Assembly (NCBI GenBank): GCA_002360455.1
Contig: DEQQ01000044.1
Coordinates: forward strand, 36,217 to 100,216
Reading direction: 5' to 3'
DNA length: 64,000 bases
Source: Saprospiraceae bacterium UBA3362
Lineage (GTDB): Bacteria; Bacteroidota; Bacteroidia; Chitinophagales; Saprospiraceae
Below, in pieces: positions 44,090-52,424 of the stretch; the first letter of the stretch is position 1, and every line of letters starts with the position of its first letter. The position numbers and the translations under genes are program-made. The notes below the pieces were generated by a model. It saw only the letters and a list, made by a program, of their open reading frames with translations, made no database searches and was not told where the DNA came from.

Positions 44090-44533
44090 TTATTTTGCAT
44101 TTACAATTTCACATTTTATTACTCTATATTCCTTAACGTCATGAACTGCAAAAATAAAGTTGTTGTTTTGATTTGTAGCCTTTGCATCAGCCAGCATTAT
44201 CCTGTCATCTTTTTCGTTTTGTATTGTTCTGTAAGAGATTTTACCTTTCTCATCTATAGAAGCGAAATTGATTACATTATCTGCCGTTTTACTCTTAAAA
44301 AACCCATCGATTTTGAGTAGTTCAATATCGCTCGATTTTTTCATTGACTTTTCTGCAATCTTGATATTGTTTTTCCTATTGGTGTTGTATACTATTCCGA
44401 TGCTGTTTCCTTGAACTAGAGCATGTGAAATCATTCCTCTGTTTTCCCGACTGGTGGTGGCATTGGGTATTAGAGCATCATATACCTTGTTGCCATTTTT
44501 ATCATAAGATATTAACAGTTTGCAATTTGTCCA
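44090..44533 (-). pseudogene. 3' remnant of a lost gene (no start codon region)
   Basis: The minus-strand frame is open from 44533 (just after an in-frame TAG) to the stop at 44090, 147 codons, but the only ATG is 33 codons in. The translation before that ATG (CKLLISYDKNGNKVYDALIPN) continues smoothly into the rest and looks like real beta-rich protein sequence (GNSIGIVYNTNRKN, NVINFASIDEKGKISYRTIQ, FIFAVHDVKEYRV). So this appears to be the C-terminal part of a propeller-like protein whose 5' part is gone. The break coincides with the start of the next, oppositely oriented gene. A short real gene starting at 44434 cannot be ruled out. Confidence 0.5.
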
Positions 44534-44538
44534 CTATA

Positions 44539-45283
44539 GTGAGGAAGTCCAAAAAGAACATTTATTTTAGTTTTAACAGTCTTTATATTGAACGGAGTTC
44601 ATTTTCTCTGCGCCCAAAACAATACTACCAAGAAAAAGAACGCAGGCGCTAAGAAAGAGCAAGAAGTGATTGACATTTTTAGTGATGCCGATATTTCTTT
44701 CTCTCACACTCCTGCCGCTAAGCAAGAGTCAGAGCAAAAAAATTTGCTAAAATTGGATTTAATTCAGATCCTGAACGGTAATTTAATACTTAACTATGAG
44801 CGAGTGTTGAGTTCAAGATTGGGCATAGAACTTGGCGGAGGATTAAGTTACTCTCGTTATGAAATATTACCATTTTTGAGCGAAATAGAAGATGCCGATG
44901 TGTCTTACGGCAATCCAAAATTCGGTCCGTATTTGAGTGTCCTTTTAAAATACTATACAGATAATAATGATGCTCCTGAGGGATATTTTGTGGGACTGGG
45001 AACAAGATATTCTTCCTTCAGTTTTGAACCTAGAGTAGATTATTTTTACAATGGTTTTACTTCCTTAGAAAGCTGTAAAAGACTTGATTTACTAAGGATT
45101 TTATTTGGACACACTTATATATGGGATCGTTTTGTGTCTGAAGCTTACATTGGAACAGGGATAAAGAAAGTCACAGAAGTAGCATATATCTATAGCCGTG
45201 CAAATGTTTATCAGAAATCTCCCGCCGTGTCAAAAAATGGGCTATTTTTTACATTTGGATACAAGTTTGGAATGTATTTCTAA
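44539..45283 (+). pseudogene. Outer-membrane barrel-like protein with a probable frameshift in its signal peptide
   Basis: The main frame (TTG at 44588 to 45283) lacks a good start and cuts the signal sequence in half. Upstream in the same frame the DNA encodes KRTFILVLTVFILNG, a clear hydrophobic segment, but a TGA precedes it with no start between. In another frame GTG at 44539 gives V-R-K-S-K; removing one A from the run AAAAA at 44551-44555 joins the two into an ideal signal peptide ending LCAQ. The mature part has a DUF3575-like barrel pattern (LDLIQILNGNLILNYERVLSSRLGIELGGGLSYSR..., ending FGYKFGMYF). It may be a recent mutation, a sequencing error, or use of a rare start. Confidence 0.55.
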
Positions 45284-45303
45284 ATCGAAAAAGCCGGTTT
45301 TCT

Positions 45304-45340
45304 ATCTATAAATTATAGATTATTTGAAGCAATATTGCTT
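45304..45340. repeat. Two adjacent short palindromes between convergent genes
   Basis: ATCTATAA-A-TTATAGAT (45304-45320) and AAGCAATATTGCTT (45327-45340). Both are perfect. They may act as weak bidirectional terminators between the barrel gene and tsaD, although there is no strong U tract. Confidence 0.35.
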
Positions 45341-45387
45341 GCAATTTTAAGTTTCAGATTTTATTAATTTGTTTTAGAAATTCGTCT

Positions 45388-46398
45388 TTAGCTATCTTTT
45401 ATAGAATATCGGGCAAGGGCAGAAATATCCATAGTGGCAAACAATCTTTTCTGATATTTATATAAACTTACTATTCCTATCATGGCTGCATTATCAGTGC
45501 AATACGAAATTTTTGGGATATACAAATTCCATCCTTTTGCATCACAGGTATTTTTGAACACTGTCCTAATATGACTGTTGGCCGATACACCACCGGCTAT
45601 CCCAATAGATTTTATCCCATATTGTTCTGCAGACTCAATCGTTTTTTCCAGCAGCATATCACAGATCACTTTTTGCACACTGGCACAGAGATTATGGATT
45701 TCTTTTGTAATAAATTCAGGGTCTATGAGAAGTTGCTTTTGTAGAAAATAGAGCACGGAGGTTTTTAGTCCGGAAAAGCTAAAATCATGCCCGCCAACTT
45801 TTGCTTTCGGAAAAGTATATATAGCTTTTCCTTCTTTAGCCATCTTGTCTATGAGGGGTCCGGCAGGATAGGGGAGTTGCAGCAATTTTCCAATTTTGTC
45901 AAAAGCTTCTCCGGCGGCATCATCTATAGTTTGACCCAGAATTTCCAAGCTCAAATCTTCCTCCAAAACACAGAGCTGAGTATGCCCTCCCGATACTGTG
46001 AGACAGAGAATGGGAAATTCCAAGCTTTCTTGATCCATCATCACCGAATACACATGAGCTTGAAGATGGTTTACCTCAATAAGCGGGATGCCCAGAGAAA
46101 GCGCAAGACCTTTGGCATAGGCGAGGCCTACAATCAATGAACCCATGAGTCCGGGGCCTCTCGTCACCGCAATAGCTTGAATCTGATCTAGACTTAATCC
46201 GCTGGTAATCAATGCCTCGTTGCAGCACTGCACGATCATTTCCATATGTATCCTCGAAGCCGCTTCAGGGACAACGCCACCATATTTCTTGTGAATAATT
46301 TGAGAAGAGATAATATTGCTCAGCACTCGGTGGTCACTAAGCACGGCAACAGACGTATCATCACATGAGCTCTCAATTGCTAAAATATTTACTCCCAT
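45388..46398 (-). CDS. tsaD: tRNA N6-adenosine threonylcarbamoyltransferase TsaD
   Basis: Transfers the threonylcarbamoyl group to A37 of ANN-decoding tRNAs, with TsaB and TsaE (not in this window). The ATG at 46396-46398 gives 336 residues beginning MGVNILAIESSCDDTSVAVL. Iron-binding motif HLQAH (His111, His115) and the late Asp in CTDNAAM are present, with VSGGHTQL, TIDDAAGEAFDKIGKLL and GGVSANSHIR. A TTG 18 nt earlier is part of the -7 box and is not the start. The gene is divergent from DUF3822 with repeat copy 3 between them. Confidence 0.96.
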   Translation of the reverse strand: MGVNILAIESSCDDTSVAVLSDHRVLSNIISSQIIHKKYGGVVPEAASRIHMEMIVQCCNEALITSGLSLDQIQAIAVTRGPGLMGSLIVGLAYAKGLALSLGIPLIEVNHLQAHVYSVMMDQESLEFPILCLTVSGGHTQLCVLEEDLSLEILGQTIDDAAGEAFDKIGKLLQLPYPAGPLIDKMAKEGKAIYTFPKAKVGGHDFSFSGLKTSVLYFLQKQLLIDPEFITKEIHNLCASVQKVICDMLLEKTIESAEQYGIKSIGIAGGVSANSHIRTVFKNTCDAKGWNLYIPKISYCTDNAAMIGIVSLYKYQKRLFATMDISALARYSIKDS

Positions 46399-46413
46399 AC
46401 CCAAAAATATGGG

Positions 46414-46421
46414 CAAAAGTA
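46414..46421 (-). promoter_or_regulatory. -7 promoter element (TACTTTTG) of tsaD
   Basis: Perfect TAnnTTTG match on the minus strand, 15 nt before the tsaD ATG. A TTTG lies 24 nt further upstream, a long but comparable spacing to the one at 33144-33178. Confidence 0.5.
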
Positions 46422-46459
46422 CTATTATTGCACCTTATTTCCGGTCAAAAATTTAATGT

Positions 46460-46566
46460 TGGGCGTGCCCACTCAATTCTTGAGTGGTCGGTGTCTTTCA
46501 GGCTCTCCCTTCGGGATCGGTGCTTTGCACTTCCGCCTCCGGCGGAACCTTCCAGCCACCTCACGC
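46460..46566 (+). repeat. Structured intergenic repeat, copy 3 (GGGCGTG...CTCACGC family)
   Basis: Begins TGGGCGTGCCC and ends CACCTCACGC; GCGTG (46463-46467) pairs with CACGC (46562-46566). Internal hairpins: CCACTCAA-TTC-TTGAGTGG, TCCC-TTC-GGGA, GTGC-TTT-GCAC and TTCCGCC-TCC-GGCGGAA. Located in the divergent region between tsaD and DUF3822 and oriented toward DUF3822, ending 54 nt before its ATG. Confidence 0.87.
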
Positions 46567-46620
46567 ATGACATTGCTAAGCCCACATACGGCAAACTGAG
46601 GGATAGATTGAATTAACTGC

Positions 46621-47199
46621 ATGAATTACTTTTTAACCAATAAATCAGTGATAGATTCCAAAGGAAATAAGATTCCTTTGGATACCTTGAGTTTGGATAC
46701 TGAGTCATTGATTTCTTTGACTAAAAAATTTATTCTTTTTCAAAAGCAAGAAGAAAGTCAAATTCTTTTTCCCGTTTATCCCTCCGAATTATTGTTGACA
46801 AAATCCGAAGAAGACTTGCAGTGCAGTTTTGTAATTCCATCTCAACTAAACCAGAACTATAAAGATCAAATCAGTCATTTTTCTTTAGAGATAAAAAATC
46901 TCATCCCAAAACATCTATGCACCGCAAGCATTTGCCTCATATGCTATGTTATTCAACAGCAAATGATTGTAGCCGTATGCAGACTAAATGAAATTAAATA
47001 TTTCAATATTTTTACATTCAAAACTGAAATTGAATGTTTGTACTTTGCTAACGCTGCTTACAAACAAGCCGCTTTGGATCCTGAAATCGATCCGGTATAT
47101 TTTTTTGGACAAATCAGCTCAAACTCTTCTATAGCCAACTTGTTTCGATCCTACTTTAGAATGGTTGAATTTCCTGCAGAATCTAAATCGGAACTATGA
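46621..47199 (+). CDS. DUF3822 family protein
   Basis: A 192-residue protein of DUF3822, a Bacteroidota family regularly found directly before rsmD. It has features of an ASKHA-like (actin/hexokinase-fold) domain in degenerate form, but no clear catalytic motif: HLCTASICLICYVIQQQMIVAVCRLNEIKYFNIF and TEIECLYFANAAYKQAALDPE are the most conserved-looking stretches. It overlaps rsmD by 4 nt. Function unknown; the partnership with rsmD suggests a role tied to RNA modification or the envelope, without evidence for either. Confidence 0.8.
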   Translation: MNYFLTNKSVIDSKGNKIPLDTLSLDTESLISLTKKFILFQKQEESQILFPVYPSELLLTKSEEDLQCSFVIPSQLNQNYKDQISHFSLEIKNLIPKHLCTASICLICYVIQQQMIVAVCRLNEIKYFNIFTFKTEIECLYFANAAYKQAALDPEIDPVYFFGQISSNSSIANLFRSYFRMVEFPAESKSEL

Positions 47200-47744
47200 G
47201 GATAAGTGGAGGAGAATTTAAGGGACAAGTTTTTCATCCCAAGGCAGATCATTGGCCAACAAGACCAACTACAGAGATCTCCAGAGAAGCGCTCTTTAAT
47301 ATTTTAACCAATGTTTTGGATTTTGAAGCTTGCCATTATTTGGATTTGTTTGGTGGCACGGGAGCGCATTGTTTTGAGATGTTGTCGAGAGGATGCAGAT
47401 CATTGGTTTATGTGGATCTTTACAAACCTGCAGTACAATTTGTACGACAAACACTGAAGCAAATGCAGATGGATTCTTGTGTGCAGTTGCATCAAATGGA
47501 TTATAAAAAATACATCCAAACATCTCACTCAACGTTTGACTATATCTTCGCCGGGCCTCCTTATCCCCTGAAAGAGATTCCGGAGATTCCTGATCTAATT
47601 TTTCAATATCAACTTTTGAAAACAAATGGAATATTTGTTTTAGAACATCATCAAGCACATCGGTTTGAAACCCATCCCCGTTTTTGGCAATTGCGGACAT
47701 ATGGTCAGACCCATTTTAGTTTTTTTAATCAGAAGGAGTTATGA
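47196..47744 (+). CDS. rsmD: 16S rRNA (guanine(966)-N2)-methyltransferase RsmD
   Basis: SAM-dependent methyltransferase for G966 of 16S rRNA. The 182-residue product has the RsmD opening MRISGGEFKGQVFHP, RPTTEISREALFNIL, the SAM motif YLDLFGGTGAHCFEMLSRG, the acidic VYVDLYKPAV and the motif IV region YIFAGPPYPL. In the family motif IV is usually (D/N)PPY; here residue 120 is Gly (GPPY), which may matter for catalysis. It overlaps DUF3822 and argS by 4 nt each. Confidence 0.9.
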   Translation: MRISGGEFKGQVFHPKADHWPTRPTTEISREALFNILTNVLDFEACHYLDLFGGTGAHCFEMLSRGCRSLVYVDLYKPAVQFVRQTLKQMQMDSCVQLHQMDYKKYIQTSHSTFDYIFAGPPYPLKEIPEIPDLIFQYQLLKTNGIFVLEHHQAHRFETHPRFWQLRTYGQTHFSFFNQKEL

Positions 47745-49582
47745 ATTATTTGAATGATATACGCCAGTCGGTATCTCGATGGATAGAATCTGTTACTGAA
47801 AAATCTTTTGATGCAAATTCGGTTGGAATTGATTTTTGCAAAAAGGAATTTGAAGGAGATTTTACAATATTAATCTTTCCTCTGACCAAAATAATCGGAA
47901 AAGCACCGGAGCAAATTGCTCAACAGTGTGGGGATCATTTGCTGGCTGAATCTAAGATTAGCAGTTTCAACGTAGTCAAAGGGTTTCTGAATATCAGTTT
48001 GCCCGATTCATTTTGGTTGAACGAACTTGAGCAAATCAATACAATTGATTTGCTTACCAGAATAAGAAAAAATTGTACACCATCTTCGTATCTTATTGAG
48101 TTTTGTAGCCCGAATACCAATAAGCCTCTTCATCTTGGACATATAAGAAATATTGCTATCGGTTGGAGTAATTACAAAATATTAAAAGCACTTGGACATG
48201 ATGTTGATACAACACAGGTAATCAATGACCGTGGCATTGCAATTTGCAAAAGCATGCTCGCTTGGAAAAAATTTGGGAATGGCGAAACACCTACTTCCAC
48301 ATCCATGAAAGGAGATCATTTTGTAGGTCAATATTATGTACTGTTTGAGAACAAATTCAGACAAGAATATTCAGAATGGCAACAGACCGAACAAGCTAAA
48401 ACATTGTTTTCGAACATCAGCAAAACGGATTCAGAAACAGATTTTTTTAGAGAATATAAAAACGATTATTTTAATCAATACAGCCTGCTTGGTAAAGAAG
48501 CCAAGGAAATGCTATTGGCATGGGAGGCTGGAGATCAGGAGGTTAGAGCACTTTGGAGCCGGATGAATCAATGGGTATATGAAGGATTTGGGCAAACCTT
48601 TGAACAATTGGGAGTCCGTTTTGACAGTAATTATTATGAATCTGAAACGTATCTCTTAGGAAAAGATATTGTGGATGATGGATTGAAACGCGGAGTGTTT
48701 TATCGAAATCATGATCAGTCTGTATGGATTGATCTTACGGATGTGGGTTTGGATAAAAAAATAATCTTGAGATCTGACGGTACTTCAGTTTATATTACCC
48801 AAGATCTTGGCACAGCAGTCAAAAGACATGAGCATTTCAAAAAGCAAAACTATGTTTATGTTGTGGGAGATGAACAAGATTATCATTTTAAAGTGCTGTT
48901 TGAAACATTAAAGAAACTAAATGTTGAATTTTCAGCCGGGCTTAAACATTTATCTTATGGGATGGTGGAACTTACCACCGGAAAGATGAAGTCAAGAGAA
49001 GGCACTATAGTAGATGCAGATGATCTAATGCAAGAGGTAATAGAAGAAGCAAGTGAGGGAGCGATGGAAAGAGGAGAACTCGCCGAGTTATCTTTGGAGG
49101 AAAAAAATCAAATTTTTTATAAGATAGGGATGTCAGCTTTGAAATATTTTATTCTCAAAGTAAACTATAAGAAAAGAATGATTTTTAATCCAAAAGAATC
49201 TGTAGATATGCAGGGAAATACCGGGCCGTATATTGTTAATGCTTACGTTAGAATTCAATCCATATTACGCAAAGCAGGGGAAGTAGAGAATTGGTCTATT
49301 TCTCAGATTCCAATCCATCCGCAGGAGAAGGTAGTCATCACACAATTATTGGATTATCCCTCTGTGTTGCAAGAAACAGCCGAACTGTTGGATCCTTCAA
49401 AACTAGCAAATTATTGCTATGCATTAGCCAAGGATTTTCATAAGTACTATCATGATTGCAGAATATTAAATGCAGAAACACAAGAATTAAAAAAATATAG
49501 AATAGCTTTGTGTAAAAATGTTTCACAGACATTAGAACACGGCATGGAATGTTTGGGCATCAGTATGCCGGAAAGAATGTAA
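47741..49582 (+). CDS. argS: Arginine-tRNA ligase
   Basis: Class I aminoacyl-tRNA synthetase charging tRNA-Arg. The 613-residue protein has an N-terminal Add-1 domain, the HIGH motif as HLGH in SPNTNKPLHLGHIRN (about residue 130), QVINDRGIAI, the KMSKS-region variant GKMKSREGTIVDADD (about 413) and a C-terminal anticodon-binding DALR domain. It overlaps rsmD by 4 nt, and glnS follows 18 nt later, making a DUF3822-rsmD-argS-glnS transcript likely. Confidence 0.96.
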   Translation: MNYLNDIRQSVSRWIESVTEKSFDANSVGIDFCKKEFEGDFTILIFPLTKIIGKAPEQIAQQCGDHLLAESKISSFNVVKGFLNISLPDSFWLNELEQINTIDLLTRIRKNCTPSSYLIEFCSPNTNKPLHLGHIRNIAIGWSNYKILKALGHDVDTTQVINDRGIAICKSMLAWKKFGNGETPTSTSMKGDHFVGQYYVLFENKFRQEYSEWQQTEQAKTLFSNISKTDSETDFFREYKNDYFNQYSLLGKEAKEMLLAWEAGDQEVRALWSRMNQWVYEGFGQTFEQLGVRFDSNYYESETYLLGKDIVDDGLKRGVFYRNHDQSVWIDLTDVGLDKKIILRSDGTSVYITQDLGTAVKRHEHFKKQNYVYVVGDEQDYHFKVLFETLKKLNVEFSAGLKHLSYGMVELTTGKMKSREGTIVDADDLMQEVIEEASEGAMERGELAELSLEEKNQIFYKIGMSALKYFILKVNYKKRMIFNPKESVDMQGNTGPYIVNAYVRIQSILRKAGEVENWSISQIPIHPQEKVVITQLLDYPSVLQETAELLDPSKLANYCYALAKDFHKYYHDCRILNAETQELKKYRIALCKNVSQTLEHGMECLGISMPERM

Positions 49583-49600
49583 TTGTTAAGAAGAAAAAGT

Positions 49601-51271
49601 ATGGAACAAAAGAACAATCATTTTATTGAAGAAATAATAGAACAAGATATTCGTGAAGGGAAACATGGTGGCAGAATCCATACTCGTTTTCCTCCGGAAC
49701 CTAATGGATATTTGCATATAGGTCATGCGAAATCCATTTGCCTTAATTTTGGATTGACCCAAAAATATAACGGCAAGACCAATCTTAGATTTGATGATAC
49801 CAATCCGGTGACAGAAGATGTTGAGTTTGTAGAATCGATTCAGGAAGATATCAAGTGGCTTGGCTTTGATTGGGAAGACAGATTGTATTATGCTTCAGAT
49901 TATTTTCCACAATTGTATGAATTTGCATTGCAACTGATCAAAGAAGGAAAGGCCTATGTGGATGACCTCAATAGCGAAGAAGTAGCAGCTCTAAAAGGAA
50001 GTCCGACAGAACCTGGAAAGCCCAGTCCATATAGAGATAGAACTGTAGAAGAAAACTTGAAATTGTTTCAAGAGATGAAAGAGGGCAAATATAAAGAGGG
50101 CGAAAAAACCCTTCGTGCAAAAATTGATTTGGCCTCTCCCAATATGCACATGCGAGATCCGATTTTATATCGTATTTTGTTTACTCCACATCACAGAACA
50201 GGAACGCAGTGGTGTATTTATCCTATGTATGATTTTGCTCATGGACAGTCGGACGCAATAGAAGGGATAACTCATTCCATCTGTACCTTGGAATTTGAAA
50301 ATCACAGACCATTGTATGATTGGTTTATCCATGAGCTTAAACTGTTTCCTTCGCGACAGATAGAGTTTGCAAGACTTAATTTGAGTTATACTGTAATGAG
50401 CAAGCGCAAACTTCTCCAACTGGTAAAAGAGAATATTGTTTCTTCATGGGATGATCCGAGGATGCCATCTATTGCAGGATTTAGAAGAAGAGGATATACT
50501 CCGGAATCCATTCGCAATTTTGCGACAATGGTGGGAGTTGCAAGAAGAGAGAATGTGATCGATCTGTCTCTGCTTGAATTTGCTATAAGAGATGACCTCA
50601 ATAAGAAAGCTACTCGAGTAATGGTGGTACTGCATCCGATTTTACTTAAAATAATCAACCTGCCCGAAGATCATCGCGAGGACTTAGAAATAGACAATAA
50701 TCCGGAAGATGAAACTGCAGGAAAACATATAATGAGTTTCTCTAATATGTGTTATATCGAATCAGAGGACTTTATGATGCAACCGCCTCCAAAATATCAC
50801 CGATTGAGTCCTGGAGAGATGGTAAGACTCAAAGGTGCCTATATCGTAAAATGTGAATCCGTCGAACTGAATACAGATGGAAGTATAAAAACAATACTTT
50901 GTAGCTATGTCGCCAATAGCAAAAGTGGCAATGATCAATCAGGCATCAAAGTAAAATCTGTAATTCATTGGGTAGATGCAAAATCATGTAGTGATGCAGA
51001 AGTCAGATTGTACGATAGATTGTTCCGAGTTGAAGATCCTAATGATCAGCAAGGTGATTTTAAAGATTACATAAATCCGGATAGTCTTATAACCATTCCG
51101 AATGCAAAGATTGAAAATTTCTTAAAGACCGATACTGCAATAGGGAAGTCATATCAGTTTTTACGGCACGGCTATTTTTGTATGGATAGAGACAGCTCCG
51201 AGGCCAAAGTCGTTTTTAATAAAACTGTTGGACTCAAAGACAGTTATCAAAAATCCAATGCAAAAAATTAG
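49601..51271 (+). CDS. glnS: Glutamine-tRNA ligase
   Basis: Class I synthetase charging tRNA-Gln directly. From the ATG at 49601 it has 556 residues. Signatures: TRFPPEPNGYLHIGHAKSI (HIGH at about 41-44), NLRFDDTNP, YDFAHGQSDAIEGITHSICTLEF, and the KMSKS element as VMSKRKL (about 265). The C-terminal beta-barrel anticodon-binding region is complete. Presence of GlnRS means the cell does not need GatCAB for Gln-tRNA. The frame is open 6 codons further to a TTG, not needed. Confidence 0.96.
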   Translation: MEQKNNHFIEEIIEQDIREGKHGGRIHTRFPPEPNGYLHIGHAKSICLNFGLTQKYNGKTNLRFDDTNPVTEDVEFVESIQEDIKWLGFDWEDRLYYASDYFPQLYEFALQLIKEGKAYVDDLNSEEVAALKGSPTEPGKPSPYRDRTVEENLKLFQEMKEGKYKEGEKTLRAKIDLASPNMHMRDPILYRILFTPHHRTGTQWCIYPMYDFAHGQSDAIEGITHSICTLEFENHRPLYDWFIHELKLFPSRQIEFARLNLSYTVMSKRKLLQLVKENIVSSWDDPRMPSIAGFRRRGYTPESIRNFATMVGVARRENVIDLSLLEFAIRDDLNKKATRVMVVLHPILLKIINLPEDHREDLEIDNNPEDETAGKHIMSFSNMCYIESEDFMMQPPPKYHRLSPGEMVRLKGAYIVKCESVELNTDGSIKTILCSYVANSKSGNDQSGIKVKSVIHWVDAKSCSDAEVRLYDRLFRVEDPNDQQGDFKDYINPDSLITIPNAKIENFLKTDTAIGKSYQFLRHGYFCMDRDSSEAKVVFNKTVGLKDSYQKSNAKN

Positions 51272-51347
51272 GGGGAGAGTGTGAAGAGAGCATTTATTGA
51301 TTTATTTTGGATGTTATCGACCTTTTAATAGTTGGTGCAGCCAATTA

Positions 51348-52403
51348 TTACTCATCTTCTATCTTTGTTAGCTTTATTTTGGTAGTAAACTTATACATCT
51401 CATTAACTTTTTCCAATTCTCGATCATAAAGAATCGGTTGGCCGTATAGAAAAGTATGATAAAGCCATTGCTTATAAGTGGGTGAACTATTTTTTAGAGA
51501 TTTTAGGAATACTGTATTTTTTATCGCACCATCAAATTCAACATCTCCCATATACCAATTCCCATAATCCATAATTTCTTCACTGTTATCTACAATTGTT
51601 CCCTCTCTAAAACTTGAATTAAATCCTGCTTTGATACTACAATAAGCTCCGTTGGATAAAAAGATATAGTAATACTTGCCTATCATATAAGCAGTACTTC
51701 CATCAGAATAGCTACTTGATGCAAGATTGGATGCATTTAAATAAACACCACTTAATAAGTTTTTTGGTCTCTTTTTATTGTCTTTAGCAGGAGTTAAATA
51801 TTTAGCATATTTAGTAATATAACTGGGCGAATTAGATGAAGCTGGCTGATTATAGCTAGTTATCGTTTCTTCAGTTGCATTTTGACTTTGAGCCAAAGGA
51901 TTGATCATTTTATAAGAACTGTTGTTAAATCCCTTAGCATACTCCAAAGCAAATGTTTGCAATTTTTCACCAAATCCATTAACCTCAACATACATCATAA
52001 TAATTGCAATGCCTTTAGTAGCATTCCAAGATCTAAAAATGCAATAACCAGCATAGGATTCTTGACCGTTAGTCATTTTTATTTTCTGTACTCTATACTT
52101 GCCTTCTATCAAAGAACTTGTTTCTACTGGACTCATGCTATTCATCATTAGAAAATTGCCCAATTCTGAATCTGATAAAGAAGCAGGGTTGATAAATGAT
52201 GTTGGAGTAAAGCATAGCATTTTCTGCCAATACTCCGATCTAAACACTATGCCATAATCTGCAGTCTCAGCATATACGGTGGCATCCTCTGGCACTTGGA
52301 CTGAAAAGCCACATAAATTAGAATTATGTACTTTGAAGGATTGTGAATACATGTGCTCAGAAAACAGACCTATCAAAAAGGTGAGATACAGGAATAATTT
52401 CAT
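51348..52403 (-). CDS. Unrecognised exported protein, last gene of the accessory block
   Basis: A 351-residue protein with a signal peptide (MKLFLYLTFLIGLFSEHMYS) and no lipobox. The N-terminal half (CGFSVQVPEDATVYAET, GYCIFRSWNATKGIAIIMMY) looks like a small alpha/beta domain; a Ser/Asn/Gln-rich linker (about 175-200) leads to a Tyr- and Ser-rich C-terminal domain (GVYLNASNLASSSYSDGS, YYYIFLSNGAYCS) that could bind a ligand. No family recognised. It follows the fibre-like gene by 21 nt on the same strand. Confidence 0.6.
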   Translation of the reverse strand: MKLFLYLTFLIGLFSEHMYSQSFKVHNSNLCGFSVQVPEDATVYAETADYGIVFRSEYWQKMLCFTPTSFINPASLSDSELGNFLMMNSMSPVETSSLIEGKYRVQKIKMTNGQESYAGYCIFRSWNATKGIAIIMMYVEVNGFGEKLQTFALEYAKGFNNSSYKMINPLAQSQNATEETITSYNQPASSNSPSYITKYAKYLTPAKDNKKRPKNLLSGVYLNASNLASSSYSDGSTAYMIGKYYYIFLSNGAYCSIKAGFNSSFREGTIVDNSEEIMDYGNWYMGDVEFDGAIKNTVFLKSLKNSSPTYKQWLYHTFLYGQPILYDRELEKVNEMYKFTTKIKLTKIEDE

Positions 52404-52424
52404 AACAAAGAAGTTGAATTTTCT

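Noticed and set aside
44075..44320. Plus-strand open frame opposite the gene remnant
   Set aside because: Its translation is Phe/Cys/Ile-rich without domain pattern, while the minus strand reads as plausible protein sequence.
46399..46416. TTG start of tsaD giving six extra residues
   Set aside because: The TTG is part of the TACTTTTG promoter box and the ATG at 46396-46398 matches the conserved N-terminus.
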